From the NCBI RefSeq assembly GCF_016801985.1, contig NZ_JAEVLS010000001.1, positions 620,001 to 684,000 of the forward strand: 64,000 nucleotides of DNA, in the 5' to 3' direction. The stretch comes from Steroidobacter gossypii (GTDB lineage Bacteria; Pseudomonadota; Gammaproteobacteria; Steroidobacterales; Steroidobacteraceae). Under the pieces are notes generated by a model. It saw only the letters and a program-made list of their open reading frames with translations, had not been told where the DNA came from and searched no databases. Shown piece after piece: positions 17,501 through 25,366 of this stretch (positions are counted from its first letter, which is position 1; every line of letters begins with the position of its first letter). Made by a program: the position numbers and the translations under genes.

Positions 17501-18021
17501 CTAGAGAACAATGCGAGCATCAGCGCCACCAGCAATGCACTGTCTCGATACCAGGCCGTCGTATCCGCCGGCGCGCCTGCGGACAGCACATCGATGCTCA
17601 TCGAGATCGCCTTCAACTGAAGCGCGATGTATGGAATGGCGGAGGTCAGCGCGATCAGCGTCACCGCCACGGCAATCTGCGGCGAGCGGCCGAAGCGGGC
17701 CGCGAGCAGGTCGGAGATGGAAGTGGCGTTCTGCTGTTTGGCCATTCGCACCAGCCGCTCGAAAAACGGCAGCAGAAACACGAACAACAGCATGGGCCCC
17801 AGGTAGATGGGCAGGTATCCCAGCCCGTCGCGGACCGCGGTGCCGACCGCGCCGTAGAAGGTCCAGCTGGAACAATAAACGGCCAGCGCCAGGCTGTAGA
17901 TCAGCGGGCGCAGCCGGCCATGGTCAGGATACAAACGACGGCGGTCGCCCCACCACGCGATGGCGAACAGGCCACACACGTAGACCAGCGAAGCGATCAG
18001 GAGCCCCCATCCCGAGATCAT
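14518..18021 (-). CDS. SSF transporter-like hybrid sensor histidine kinase (CrbS/MxtR-like)
   Basis: This 1167-residue membrane protein joins a sodium/solute symporter fold to a kinase. About 13 helices fill residues 1-480 (YCSSWTFYGAVGTAVRDGLG and GARQVDATEHHPGMVLAVAA are SSF core motifs). A linker, a PAS domain (about 640-750, MENMPQGISVVDADMRLVAW) and a coiled coil (about 755-785) follow. The kinase has His800 in AASHDLLQPLNAAR, an N-box with Asn917, DTGPGI at 945-950 and GLGLGL at 975-980. A receiver domain (about 1036-1160) has Asp1086. The SSF part of such kinases is thought to sense or transport a small carboxylate. The gene is convergent with, and overlaps, the response-regulator gene. 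Its ATG is only 17 bases from the start of a divergent gene. Confidence 0.92.
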   Translation of the reverse strand: MISGWGLLIASLVYVCGLFAIAWWGDRRRLYPDHGRLRPLIYSLALAVYCSSWTFYGAVGTAVRDGLGYLPIYLGPMLLFVFLLPFFERLVRMAKQQNATSISDLLAARFGRSPQIAVAVTLIALTSAIPYIALQLKAISMSIDVLSAGAPADTTAWYRDSALLVALMLALFSSLFGARQVDATEHHPGMVLAVAAESLVKLIALVFVAVFALTQLGGIGPVIETARRMPAGVDHSISFVTQTLLSLTAIFCLPRQFQVGVVECAEVDDARHARWWFTMYLMVISVVVVPIAAAAIAAGAASGSVSPDSFVLWLPLSAGQDWLALLAYLGGFSAATGMVIVATVALATMVSNDLVLPALLRWRTPALGAPSLAAGGILWIRRAAILAILLVAFGFFRVVPNGSSLASIGLLAFAAVAQFAPAVVSAVYWSGASRIGVLTGLCGGFLIWIYTLLLPTLVSAGGPMPAWVTQGPFGIGLFAPHSLLGFAGPDPLTHGVFWSLLVNIASLVGVSLYSPPAIGERLQLAPRIAGADARRAKLLPGSATVADLQLLAARLLGSSAAQAWFKQYSQEQGREYSPTQRADVGLLQGLERELAGALGAASGRMVLTSALRGAGLQFSEVVTLFDEASQKLRFNRELLEAMMENMPQGISVVDADMRLVAWNRRYVELLDYPPELMRAGRPIADLMRYNAARGWYGSGDAEAHVAKRLAHMRAGSAHLSERRRSDGRVIEVRGQPLPDGGYVSTFNDVTTYKHVEDELREINETLEQRVAERTRQLAEATAAAEKANLGKTRFLAAASHDLLQPLNAARLFNAALRGQAGQLQNPQIEQLADRVENSLHAAEELLDGLLDISRLDSGAIRPEPANFSAGALLESLKEQFAPVAVQRNLELRVHATRAQVYTDQRMLRRVLQNLIGNALRYTHSGRVVVGVRRRAGDRIELQVLDTGPGIAPESQSVIFEEFRRLDQQSPWGERGLGLGLSICDRIANILQTHLTVRSVQGRGSAFGVTVPRGSGIVRQPVIATASVGNISGLRGLKVLCVEDDPNILDAMRELLTRWGIEVFCVATAIEARQMLQTQPPDLVLADYHLGGEPMGLDVLDELVPREPNRLRAGALVTADGTAALAQRANELGFQVLRKPLRPAALRALLVALARPKLEESALGERTG

Positions 18022-18038
18022 GACCGCATAATACTCAA

Positions 18039-18566
18039 GTGATCAGCTACAACGTATTCCTGGAGCGCGACCGTTTGCCGGCCGCCGCCGATTGGGCCCG
18101 CTCGCTTCGCGAGGCCGGCTTCGACGTTCAGCTGCCGGAGGACTTCGAGCCCGGCTCGCATAGCGGATATTTGCCCTGCCCGGACGATCGCACCGGGTTC
18201 GAGTACTACCTGGAATCGTTCACCGCACCGACCATCGAAATCGGCGCAGCCGGAGCCAAGGCCATTGGCGCTCGAAACAGCGTTGCGAATCTGCGCTTCA
18301 GCGGTCGCCCCTCGGACCGTGCTGCCGCGGTGGCTGCCGCCGCGACCCTGACCGTCATGACCGACGGAGTGTTATTCGATACAGAAACCGGCCATTTCAT
18401 TGGCGCCGACGAGGCGCTGCCCTGGGCTCGCAACGAGCGTTACCAACCGCTCGCCGTCTATCGCCGGCGTTCGGCTCGACGCAAAGCGCGTCTCACACCC
18501 CCCATCATCCTGCGTTTGCTGATCATCCTGGTGCTGGTGATCATGATCTATTGGCTCAGGAGATAG
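18039..18566 (+). CDS. Tail-anchored hypothetical protein, 175 residues
   Basis: I do not recognise a characterised family. The GTG at 18039 opens a frame with a soluble alpha/beta-looking domain (SYNVFLERDRLPAAADWARS, EDFEPGSHSGYLPCPDDRTG, TLTVMTDGVLFDTETGHFIG) and a basic stretch (YRRRSARRKARL). One C-terminal membrane helix (about 155-172, ILRLLIILVLVIMIYWL) ends two residues before the stop. The topology is of a tail-anchored cytoplasmic protein. No ribosome binding site fits in the 17 bases between its start and that of the divergent kinase, so translation may be leaderless. It overlaps the end of the convergent diguanylate cyclase gene by 11 bases. Confidence 0.7.
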   Translation: MISYNVFLERDRLPAAADWARSLREAGFDVQLPEDFEPGSHSGYLPCPDDRTGFEYYLESFTAPTIEIGAAGAKAIGARNSVANLRFSGRPSDRAAAVAAAATLTVMTDGVLFDTETGHFIGADEALPWARNERYQPLAVYRRRSARRKARLTPPIILRLLIILVLVIMIYWLRR

Positions 18567-20316
18567 CCACTCGAGGTTGCGCCGGCGCGCCCTCTGGATT
18601 GCGTTCGTGGAACGCCACCACGCAGTTGCGGCCACGCTGTTTGGCTGTATAGAGGGCTGAATCGGCGGCCTCGAAGAATTTGTCCGCGCTTTCGAACTGG
18701 CCGCGGTCGAGACACGCATAGCCGATGCTGATGGTGATAGCCAGATCGCCGTGCAATGTTTCTTCAATGGTCCGCCGCAGCCGCTCGCTCATGAGCGCCG
18801 CGGTCTGGCAATCGACTCCCGGCAGGATCACGGTGAATTCTTCACCGCCATAGCGGCAGCCCAGCAGCGGCTTGCGGGCAAACTTGCGTAACGCATGCCC
18901 CACCGCCTTGATCGCTTCGTCGCCTCGCGCGTGGCCGTGCCGATCGTTGTAACTCTTGAAGTGATCGATATCGAGCACCAGCAGCGACAGCGGCCGTTGT
19001 TGCTCGCGCGCTTGCAGAAACTCCTCCGGCAAGCGGTCGTCGAACAAGCGCCGGTTGCCGAGCAGCGTGAGCGGATCGGTGCGGCTCTGGTGCTGCAGCT
19101 CGTTCATGCGCGTGCTCAACGTCATGGACAGCAGAATCATTTCCAGCAGCGAGCCGATCTGCCAGCCGTTCTGAGTGAGGAACGTATGAGGCAGCATGCC
19201 GAAGGTCTTCAAGAGAAACACCACCGAGCCGCACAGGAACGAGCTCCAGGCGATGACATAGAAGCGCGCCGGCCGCGAACCGAGCGCCATGGCGCTGATG
19301 CCTAGCGTCAACATATAGATCACGCCCATCAGCACCAGCAGCGCGATCGGGGCGATGATGGCTGAGTACCGCACGAACGGCGAGGCCAGCAGCAAGACGA
19401 CGGCGACGCCTTGCACGACTCTCGCCCCGAGGTCCAATCGCGGTATCACTTCCCTGGCGCGCAGAATCATCCGCGAGAACTGCAATCCCGCGAACAAGGC
19501 GATCATGATCAGCGCGATCAGACTGGTGTTGCCCCAGCGCGGGCTCTCGGGCCACAGGTACTGATAGGCGAGCCCATTGTGAATCAGCATGTACAGCCCG
19601 AACGTCGCCACGTACGCGAAGTAGGCGAGGAACGCCTTGTCGCGCACGGCGATGAACACCAGGCTGCTCCAGACCAGCAGCATGATCACGCAACCGTAAT
19701 AGATGCCGTACGCCAGCTGCTCGCGACTGAAGGACTCCAGCAGCTCCGGCGAGCTGTAGAGCGACAGACTGATATCGATGGCCCCCTGCGATTGATAGCG
19801 CAGGTAGACCACGCGCTCGGCCCCCGCCGGTACGTAGATGGGGAAAACCAGATCGCGATGGGCAATGTCACGAGCGGCGAACGGGCGCCGGTCGCCGGTC
19901 CGGTGGGTGCGCCACTGCCCCGGTCCCGTCTGCTCGTATACATCCAGGTAATCGATCAACGGGTAGGTCTGGCGCAGGTACAGCTCCCGCTCCCGCGGCC
20001 CCTGGTTACTCAATGTGACTCGGGCCCACCAGACAGAAGTGGTGAAGCCGACGTTGGCCGCCGCCAGGCTCGAGGGGCTGAAGCTCGCGCGGGTCACATC
20101 GTCGACGGACAGCGTGCCCGCCGGGTCTTCGAGCAGCCCGATGTGGCGACTGAATTCCTGCACGTGGATTCGTTCGGCGGCGGGCAGCACGAATATCGGC
20201 TCGGCCTGCACGGCGAAGGTGGTGAGCACGAGCATGAGCCACACCGACACGCATGCCGCGACCCGCCGAGCAAGGCGCTGGGTGGAAACGGCAATACGAA
20301 GCGGCGTCATCGGCAC
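18556..20316 (-). CDS. Diguanylate cyclase with 7TMR-DISM sensor
   Basis: This 586-residue inner-membrane enzyme makes cyclic di-GMP. A signal sequence (about 15-38) is followed by a periplasmic 7TMR-DISM extracellular domain (about 40-195; carbohydrate-binding-like, TSVWWARVTLSNQG, LYLRQTYPLIDYLDVYE). Seven membrane helices fill about 200-405 (QLAYGIYYGCVIMLLVWSSL). The GGDEF domain (about 420-575) has TDPLTLLGNRRLFDD, DIDHFKSYNDRHGH and the signature GGEEF at 490-494. The inhibitory RxxD site is absent: RKPL occupies that position. A GTG at 20316 with GGAGG five bases upstream is preferred over the ATG at 20310. It is divergent from the RoxA-like cytochrome gene across 244 bases. Confidence 0.92.
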   Translation of the reverse strand: MPMTPLRIAVSTQRLARRVAACVSVWLMLVLTTFAVQAEPIFVLPAAERIHVQEFSRHIGLLEDPAGTLSVDDVTRASFSPSSLAAANVGFTTSVWWARVTLSNQGPRERELYLRQTYPLIDYLDVYEQTGPGQWRTHRTGDRRPFAARDIAHRDLVFPIYVPAGAERVVYLRYQSQGAIDISLSLYSSPELLESFSREQLAYGIYYGCVIMLLVWSSLVFIAVRDKAFLAYFAYVATFGLYMLIHNGLAYQYLWPESPRWGNTSLIALIMIALFAGLQFSRMILRAREVIPRLDLGARVVQGVAVVLLLASPFVRYSAIIAPIALLVLMGVIYMLTLGISAMALGSRPARFYVIAWSSFLCGSVVFLLKTFGMLPHTFLTQNGWQIGSLLEMILLSMTLSTRMNELQHQSRTDPLTLLGNRRLFDDRLPEEFLQAREQQRPLSLLVLDIDHFKSYNDRHGHARGDEAIKAVGHALRKFARKPLLGCRYGGEEFTVILPGVDCQTAALMSERLRRTIEETLHGDLAITISIGYACLDRGQFESADKFFEAADSALYTAKQRGRNCVVAFHERNPEGAPAQPRVAIS

Positions 20317-20560
20317 TTTGTCCTCCCTCTAGGTGTGCCCCGCTGCCCCGGTGCGAATGGCGGCAACGAACGGCGCGCAGTATGCGACACGGCGCACTCG
20401 CTCGCGACGTCCGCGGTCATGAAATATTGGAATTGTGATGTCGTCAGCGGGCGGTGTGTGAGCCGGTCGGTACCTTCCGCTGCGCCGATGTGACGCATAC
20501 GTGCAAGCGGCCGGGACGCCCTCGCCGCCGGACTCAAAGACCAAAACAAGGAGCGCTTCG

Positions 20561-22828
20561 ATGCGGCGGCTGATGAAATGGTTGTTGGCCCTGGTGGGTG
20601 TGCTGGCCGTGCTGGCGGTGGCCGTCTTCGCCTGGTTCGTGCTGTGGCCGGTGCATACCATTCCAGCGCTCGAGCAGGTCGACGAGTACGTGTGGCTCGA
20701 CCAGAACTGGGGCGCAGGCCAGAACAGCCCGCAACGGCAGACGTACTATTACACCCCCCAGGGCACCTCGATGCCGCAGGGCGCCTCAACCGGCGCGGTT
20801 CGTTATGACTGGTTCGTGAATCTGGAGCTGCCTTTCTCCAGCGAGCGCTTCGCCGCGCCCGATCACATGCGCAAGTACCGTTTCGTGGTCGATCCGGAGC
20901 CGAGCCCGGCCAATCCGCATCAGCTGCCCATCGGCTTCACCAGGCACTTCGACCCCGCCATCGGCGAAGACGTGCTGGACATCACCTGCGCCGCCTGTCA
21001 CACCGGCGAACTCCATTTCACCAAGGACAATCGCACCTACGCCGTGCGCATCGACGGTGGCGCGGCGATGCATGCCTTCACCGACTTTTCACGCGGCGAC
21101 TTCGCACCGCTGCTGCTGGCCTCGCTGATCGACACCGCGGTGAAGCCCTGGAAGTTCGATCGGTTTGCCGAGCGCGTGCTCGGCTCGGGCTATCCCGACG
21201 CCAAGGCCGAGTTGAAGTCGGCGTTGTGGGCGAGCATCAAGGCCATGCTGAGCAGCGGTCAGAACAATCCGTTGCGCAAGTTGTATCCCGTGCACGAGGG
21301 CTTCGGCCGCACCGACGCTCTGGGGCGCATCGGCAACACCGCGTTCGGCGATCATCTCACCGCCGACAACTACCAGGTCGGCGACGCGCCGGTCAGCTAT
21401 CCCTATCTTTGGAACATCTGGAAGTTCGACTGGGTGCAATACAACGGCTCGGTGGCCCAGCCGCTGGCAAGAAACATCGGCGAGGCGCTGGGCGTCGGCG
21501 CCATCTCTCCCTGGCGCAACGGTATGCTGCAACCGTTGCCGCCGGAGCACCGCTTTCGCACCAGTGTCGATATCCCGGGCTTGCAGCGTATCGAGCATAC
21601 GTTGCAGCAGCTCACGCCTCCGCAGTGGCCTGAGCATATTTTCGGTCCCGTGGATCGCGCCAAGGCGGAGCAAGGCGGCAAGTTGTTCGAGCAATATTGC
21701 CGCGAATGCCATGGGCCTCACGTGGCCGAGGCGGCTCGTCAGCAAGCGAGCGCGCCGCTGAAGCCGTTCCCGGAAGTGGAATGGCGCATCGAAGTGATTC
21801 CACTCGATCACATCGGCACGGATCCGAAGGCCGCCCAAGGCTTCATGTCGCGCCGTTACGATTTGTCCCGCACCGGCTTGACCAATGCCGAACTGGCCGA
21901 CGCCCTGCGACCTTTGCTGGTTCGCTCGCTCGCGCGCGATGCGAGGTTCCGTCTGCATGAAGTGGTTCGGTTGCGTGAAGCGCAGCAGTTGCCGGTGGGC
22001 GAGCTGCCCACATTGCTTGCCAGCTATCCCGATCCCGACGCCAATGCGACGCCGAGCTTGCCGCAGCAAAGCTTCGAAGCCATCGATTCGGCGTTGGAAA
22101 TATTGCTGTCGCCCGTGCCAGTTGTGTCTGCGGACAAGCCTGCGGATCCGCTCGACTGCGGATTGGATTGCCACACGCTCAATCTGTTGTGGGATGTGCG
22201 CTATGGCACGTCCAGTATCGACAAGACGGTCGGCGCGCTGGATGTGACTCGGCTCACCGAAGGTCTGGCGCTGAACCTGGTCGGTATTTTGATCAAGAAC
22301 CGTTTCTATGCCGACTACGGCATCGACTACGCGACTCAGCAATGCCTCGAAGGTTTCGGCGCTCTCGATCTGCCGCAGCAGATCCTTGGCTACAAACCGC
22401 GCCCACTACAAGGCGTCTGGGCCACGCCGCCGTTCCTGCACAACGGCTCGGTGCCTTCGTTGTATCAAATGCTTTTGCCGCCCGAGCAACGGGATAAACG
22501 TTTCTTTGTCGGACGCCGTGATTTCGACCCGGTGCACGTGGGCTATGCAACGCAACCCGATCCGAAGACCGGGGGCGATGGGTTCTGGTTGGATACGTCC
22601 ATTCCGGGCAATCTGAATATCGGTCATGCGTTTGCCGCGGATGCTGCCTCGTGGAACAAACACTTGCAGGATCCTGCTTCGAACCCATTACCTGCAGGCG
22701 TGATTGGCCCCTTGCTCACTGACGAACAACGCTTCGCGTTGGTCGAGTACCTGAAGATTCACCAGGACCCACCCACGCCGGCGGACTTCTCTGCTCCGCA
22801 GTGTGAATTGTTCGGTCGCTCGTTGTGA
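20561..22828 (+). CDS. RoxA-like multiheme c-type cytochrome
   Basis: This 755-residue protein has one N-terminal membrane anchor (about 5-30, WLLALVGVLAVLAVAVFAWF) and a large periplasmic body. Two CXXCH heme sites are visible: CAACH (Cys143-His147) and CRECH (Cys380-His384). A third, unusual CX3CH site, CGLDCH, lies at 533-538. Size and motifs such as LPIGFTRHFD, FDWVQYNGSV and WATPPFLHNGSVPSLYQMLL match the RoxA/di-heme peroxidase-like group, whose founder cleaves poly(cis-1,4-isoprene) rubber. Many relatives have no known substrate, so rubber cleavage is not implied. AAGGAG seven bases before the ATG at 20561 sets the start; the upstream in-frame start at 20501 is rejected. Confidence 0.85.
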   Translation: MRRLMKWLLALVGVLAVLAVAVFAWFVLWPVHTIPALEQVDEYVWLDQNWGAGQNSPQRQTYYYTPQGTSMPQGASTGAVRYDWFVNLELPFSSERFAAPDHMRKYRFVVDPEPSPANPHQLPIGFTRHFDPAIGEDVLDITCAACHTGELHFTKDNRTYAVRIDGGAAMHAFTDFSRGDFAPLLLASLIDTAVKPWKFDRFAERVLGSGYPDAKAELKSALWASIKAMLSSGQNNPLRKLYPVHEGFGRTDALGRIGNTAFGDHLTADNYQVGDAPVSYPYLWNIWKFDWVQYNGSVAQPLARNIGEALGVGAISPWRNGMLQPLPPEHRFRTSVDIPGLQRIEHTLQQLTPPQWPEHIFGPVDRAKAEQGGKLFEQYCRECHGPHVAEAARQQASAPLKPFPEVEWRIEVIPLDHIGTDPKAAQGFMSRRYDLSRTGLTNAELADALRPLLVRSLARDARFRLHEVVRLREAQQLPVGELPTLLASYPDPDANATPSLPQQSFEAIDSALEILLSPVPVVSADKPADPLDCGLDCHTLNLLWDVRYGTSSIDKTVGALDVTRLTEGLALNLVGILIKNRFYADYGIDYATQQCLEGFGALDLPQQILGYKPRPLQGVWATPPFLHNGSVPSLYQMLLPPEQRDKRFFVGRRDFDPVHVGYATQPDPKTGGDGFWLDTSIPGNLNIGHAFAADAASWNKHLQDPASNPLPAGVIGPLLTDEQRFALVEYLKIHQDPPTPADFSAPQCELFGRSL

Positions 22829-22840
22829 GATCGCCGGAAA

Positions 22841-22863
22841 CGAGGGGGTTGCCAAGCCCCTCG
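22841..22863. terminator. Hairpin between convergent genes
   Basis: CGAGGGG (22841-22847) pairs with CCCCTCG (22857-22863) across a nine-base loop, between the stops of the cytochrome and transaldolase genes. There is no T-run. Confidence 0.5.
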
Positions 22864-22890
22864 CCGCTCCGCCATTCTCTGACGCAACTC

Positions 22891-24021
22891 TTATTTCTTA
22901 GCCCGCGCAGCCAACGTAGCGAGCAGCGCGTCGAACGGCTCCTTGAACTTCTTGACGCCCTCGCGCTCGAGCTGCGCGCTCACTGAATTCAAGTCGATGC
23001 CGAGACCACGAAGGCTCTGCACAGTTTCCGCAGCGGAAGAAAGATCCTCTTCGATGCGCACGGCCGGAGAGCCATGATCGCGATAGGCGTCGACAGTAGC
23101 AGGCGGCAGAGTATTGACCGTGTTGGGAGCGATCAGCGCCTCGACATACATCGTATCCTTATATGCCGGATCCTTGCTCGAGGTGGACGCCCATAACAGA
23201 CGCTGCGGCTTAACGCCTTTATAAGCCAGCACCCGCCACCGATCCCCATGGGTCCACTCTTTGAAATACTGATAAGCCAGCCGCGCATTCGCGATAGCAG
23301 CCCGACCGCGTTGAGCCTTGGCTTCCGGAGCAGACATCTTGTCCAGCTGCGCATCGACCAGCGTATCGATACGACTCAGGAAGAAACTCGCCACCGACGC
23401 AATCTGATCGATCGGCTTGCCGGCGCGCGAACGTTTCTCCAAGCCGGCCATGTACGCATCCACGACCGCTCGATACCGCTCCACGCTGAACAGCAAAGTG
23501 ACATTGATATTGACGCCCGCCGCGATCAACTCGGTGATCGCCGGCAACCCCGCCTCGGTACCCGGCACCTTGATCATGGCGTTGGGCCGATCGAACGCCT
23601 GCCACAACCGTAGCCCTTCGGCGACAGTGCCCTGCGTATCATCGGCAAGATGGGGCGACACTTCGAGGCTGACGAAGCCGTCCGTCCCGCCGCTCGCATC
23701 GTAGGTCGCCCGAAACAAATCGGCCGCCGCCTGCACATCTTCTAGCGCCAGCGTCTCGTAGATGTCGTTGATGCTGCGACCCGCAGCGGCCAGCGACGCG
23801 ATGGCCTCGTTGTATTCAGCGCCTTCGCTGATCGATTTGGCAAAAATGGCCGGATTCGAAGTCACGCCGGCTAGCGCATCGTCAGCGATCAGCTTCGCCA
23901 GGCGCCCGTCGCGCAGCCAGCCGCGCCGGATGTCGTCGAGCCAGATGCTCTGCCCCAGCTGGTGAACCTGACGGAGCGGGTTGGCGCCCGCGGCTTTGAT
24001 CTGATCGGCTTTGGCATTCAT
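22891..24021 (-). CDS. tal: Transaldolase
   Basis: This cytosolic pentose phosphate enzyme transfers a dihydroxyacetone unit from sedoheptulose 7-phosphate to glyceraldehyde 3-phosphate. The Schiff-base lysine is Lys151 in NAMIKVPGT. The substrate-pocket signature GVTSNPAIFAKSI (52-64) is intact, as are NINVTLLFSVERY and LLWASTSSKDPAY. At 376 residues it belongs to the longer class found in actinobacteria, cyanobacteria and some proteobacteria rather than the 317-residue TalA/TalB class. It stands alone between a convergent cytochrome gene and a divergent lpxO-like gene. Confidence 0.95.
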   Translation of the reverse strand: MNAKADQIKAAGANPLRQVHQLGQSIWLDDIRRGWLRDGRLAKLIADDALAGVTSNPAIFAKSISEGAEYNEAIASLAAAGRSINDIYETLALEDVQAAADLFRATYDASGGTDGFVSLEVSPHLADDTQGTVAEGLRLWQAFDRPNAMIKVPGTEAGLPAITELIAAGVNINVTLLFSVERYRAVVDAYMAGLEKRSRAGKPIDQIASVASFFLSRIDTLVDAQLDKMSAPEAKAQRGRAAIANARLAYQYFKEWTHGDRWRVLAYKGVKPQRLLWASTSSKDPAYKDTMYVEALIAPNTVNTLPPATVDAYRDHGSPAVRIEEDLSSAAETVQSLRGLGIDLNSVSAQLEREGVKKFKEPFDALLATLAARAKK

Positions 24022-24192
24022 CTGTATCTGGCTCCGACGCTACTCTGCGATGCACTCATGCGATTGTATAGGACCGGATTGCGATTACGCTTGTAGCGGC
24101 AATACTGCAATTCCGCCGAGGCGCTTGTTTCGAAGGTTTCGCTGAGTATGCTCCGCCCAACAACTGGTCAGAGCCCCGCGCCTTCGCAAACA

Positions 24193-25116
24193 ATGTATCA
24201 CCTGCTCGTGTCACCCCGCGTGCTGATCGTGGCGACCTTCATCGCTTCGGTCACCTTCGTACAGTTTCGCGGCCGCGTACGGCACAAGCTGTCGCGCCTG
24301 GTAGCGGATCACGCCAACCTGCTCGCCCCGTACAACAGCCTGATGTATCTGTTCTCGGCGGTGAAAGCCAAGCCCTATGCCGACGTGCGGGAGTTTCCCG
24401 AACTGAAGCAGGTGACCGAGCAGTGGCAGATGATTCGCGAGGAAGCGCTCAAGCTGTTCGATGAAGGTCACATCCGCGCGGCCGCGGGCTATAACGACAT
24501 CGGCTTCAACACGTTCTTCAAGCGCGGCTGGAAGCGTTTTTACCTGAAGTGGTACGGCGACTTCCTGCCCTCGGCCTCGGCGCTGTGTCCGAAGACGGCC
24601 GAGCTGCTGGCAAAAATTCCTTCCATCAACGCAGCAATGTTTACACTTTTGCCGCCGGGCTCGCGGCTCGGCGCGCATCGCGACCCGTTCGCCGGCTCGT
24701 TGCGCTATCACCTGGGCCTGAGCACGCCGAACTCCCCGGACTGTTACATCGTGGTGGACGGCGAGAAGTATTACTGGAAGGACGGCGAAGCGGTGATGTT
24801 CGACGAGACCTACATCCATCAGGCCGAGAATCGCACCGATCAGACTCGCGTGATTCTTTTCTGCGACATCGAGCGACCGTTGTCTAACCCCGTGATGCGA
24901 TGGATCAATCGCACCATCGGGCGCGGCATGATTCGCGCGGCGGCAACACAGAACGTGCCCGGCGAGCACGTCGGCGTCCTGAATCATATATTCTCTTACG
25001 TGTATCGAATTCGCGCGCTCGGCCTGCGCATCAAAGAGTGGCACAAGCCCACTTACTACGCGCTGAAATGGTCGCTGCTCGCAGTCGTCGCGTACGGCAT
25101 CTTCGTCGGATTTTGA
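24193..25116 (+). CDS. LpxO-like lipid A Fe(II)/2-oxoglutarate hydroxylase (aspartyl/asparaginyl beta-hydroxylase family)
   Basis: LpxO-type enzymes hydroxylate the 2-position of a secondary acyl chain of lipid A at the inner membrane. The 307-residue product starts with a membrane anchor (LIVATFIASVTFVQFRGRVR) and ends with another (LKWSLLAVVAYGIFVGF). The dioxygenase core has GAHRDPF (iron ligands His162 and Asp164), IHQAEN (His209) and Arg219 in TRVILFCD for 2-oxoglutarate. GYNDIGFNTFFKRGWKRFYL is characteristic of LpxO and its close paralogues. Start 24193 gives the usual family length; the in-frame ATG at 24148 adds 15 unsupported residues. Neither has a strong ribosome binding site. Confidence 0.85.
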   Translation: MYHLLVSPRVLIVATFIASVTFVQFRGRVRHKLSRLVADHANLLAPYNSLMYLFSAVKAKPYADVREFPELKQVTEQWQMIREEALKLFDEGHIRAAAGYNDIGFNTFFKRGWKRFYLKWYGDFLPSASALCPKTAELLAKIPSINAAMFTLLPPGSRLGAHRDPFAGSLRYHLGLSTPNSPDCYIVVDGEKYYWKDGEAVMFDETYIHQAENRTDQTRVILFCDIERPLSNPVMRWINRTIGRGMIRAAATQNVPGEHVGVLNHIFSYVYRIRALGLRIKEWHKPTYYALKWSLLAVVAYGIFVGF

Positions 25117-25366
25117 AACAGTTGTTGGCGTCGGCCCGACAAACGGGCCGTCCGCCACGCGGATGCGCCGCCCGTTGAGCCTTCAATTATTTCCGCCGCG
25201 GCGCTAATCGAAGCTGATAAATCGCGTCAACTCCCGGCGCGACACACGAGCGATTTCCAGCATGGAACTTCCGTCCGTGCGTGTCGTTGCTTGCTTATCC
25301 TCGGCATGGTTTCTGCAAGCCTGATTGGCCAACAAGGCTCGATGTCGAAGGACGGGAGTTGCAACA

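Noticed and set aside
20561-22828. Calling the cytochrome a true rubber oxygenase RoxA
   Set aside because: Family resemblance is good, but the third heme-like motif, the membrane anchor and the lack of experimental substrate information do not allow a specific function.
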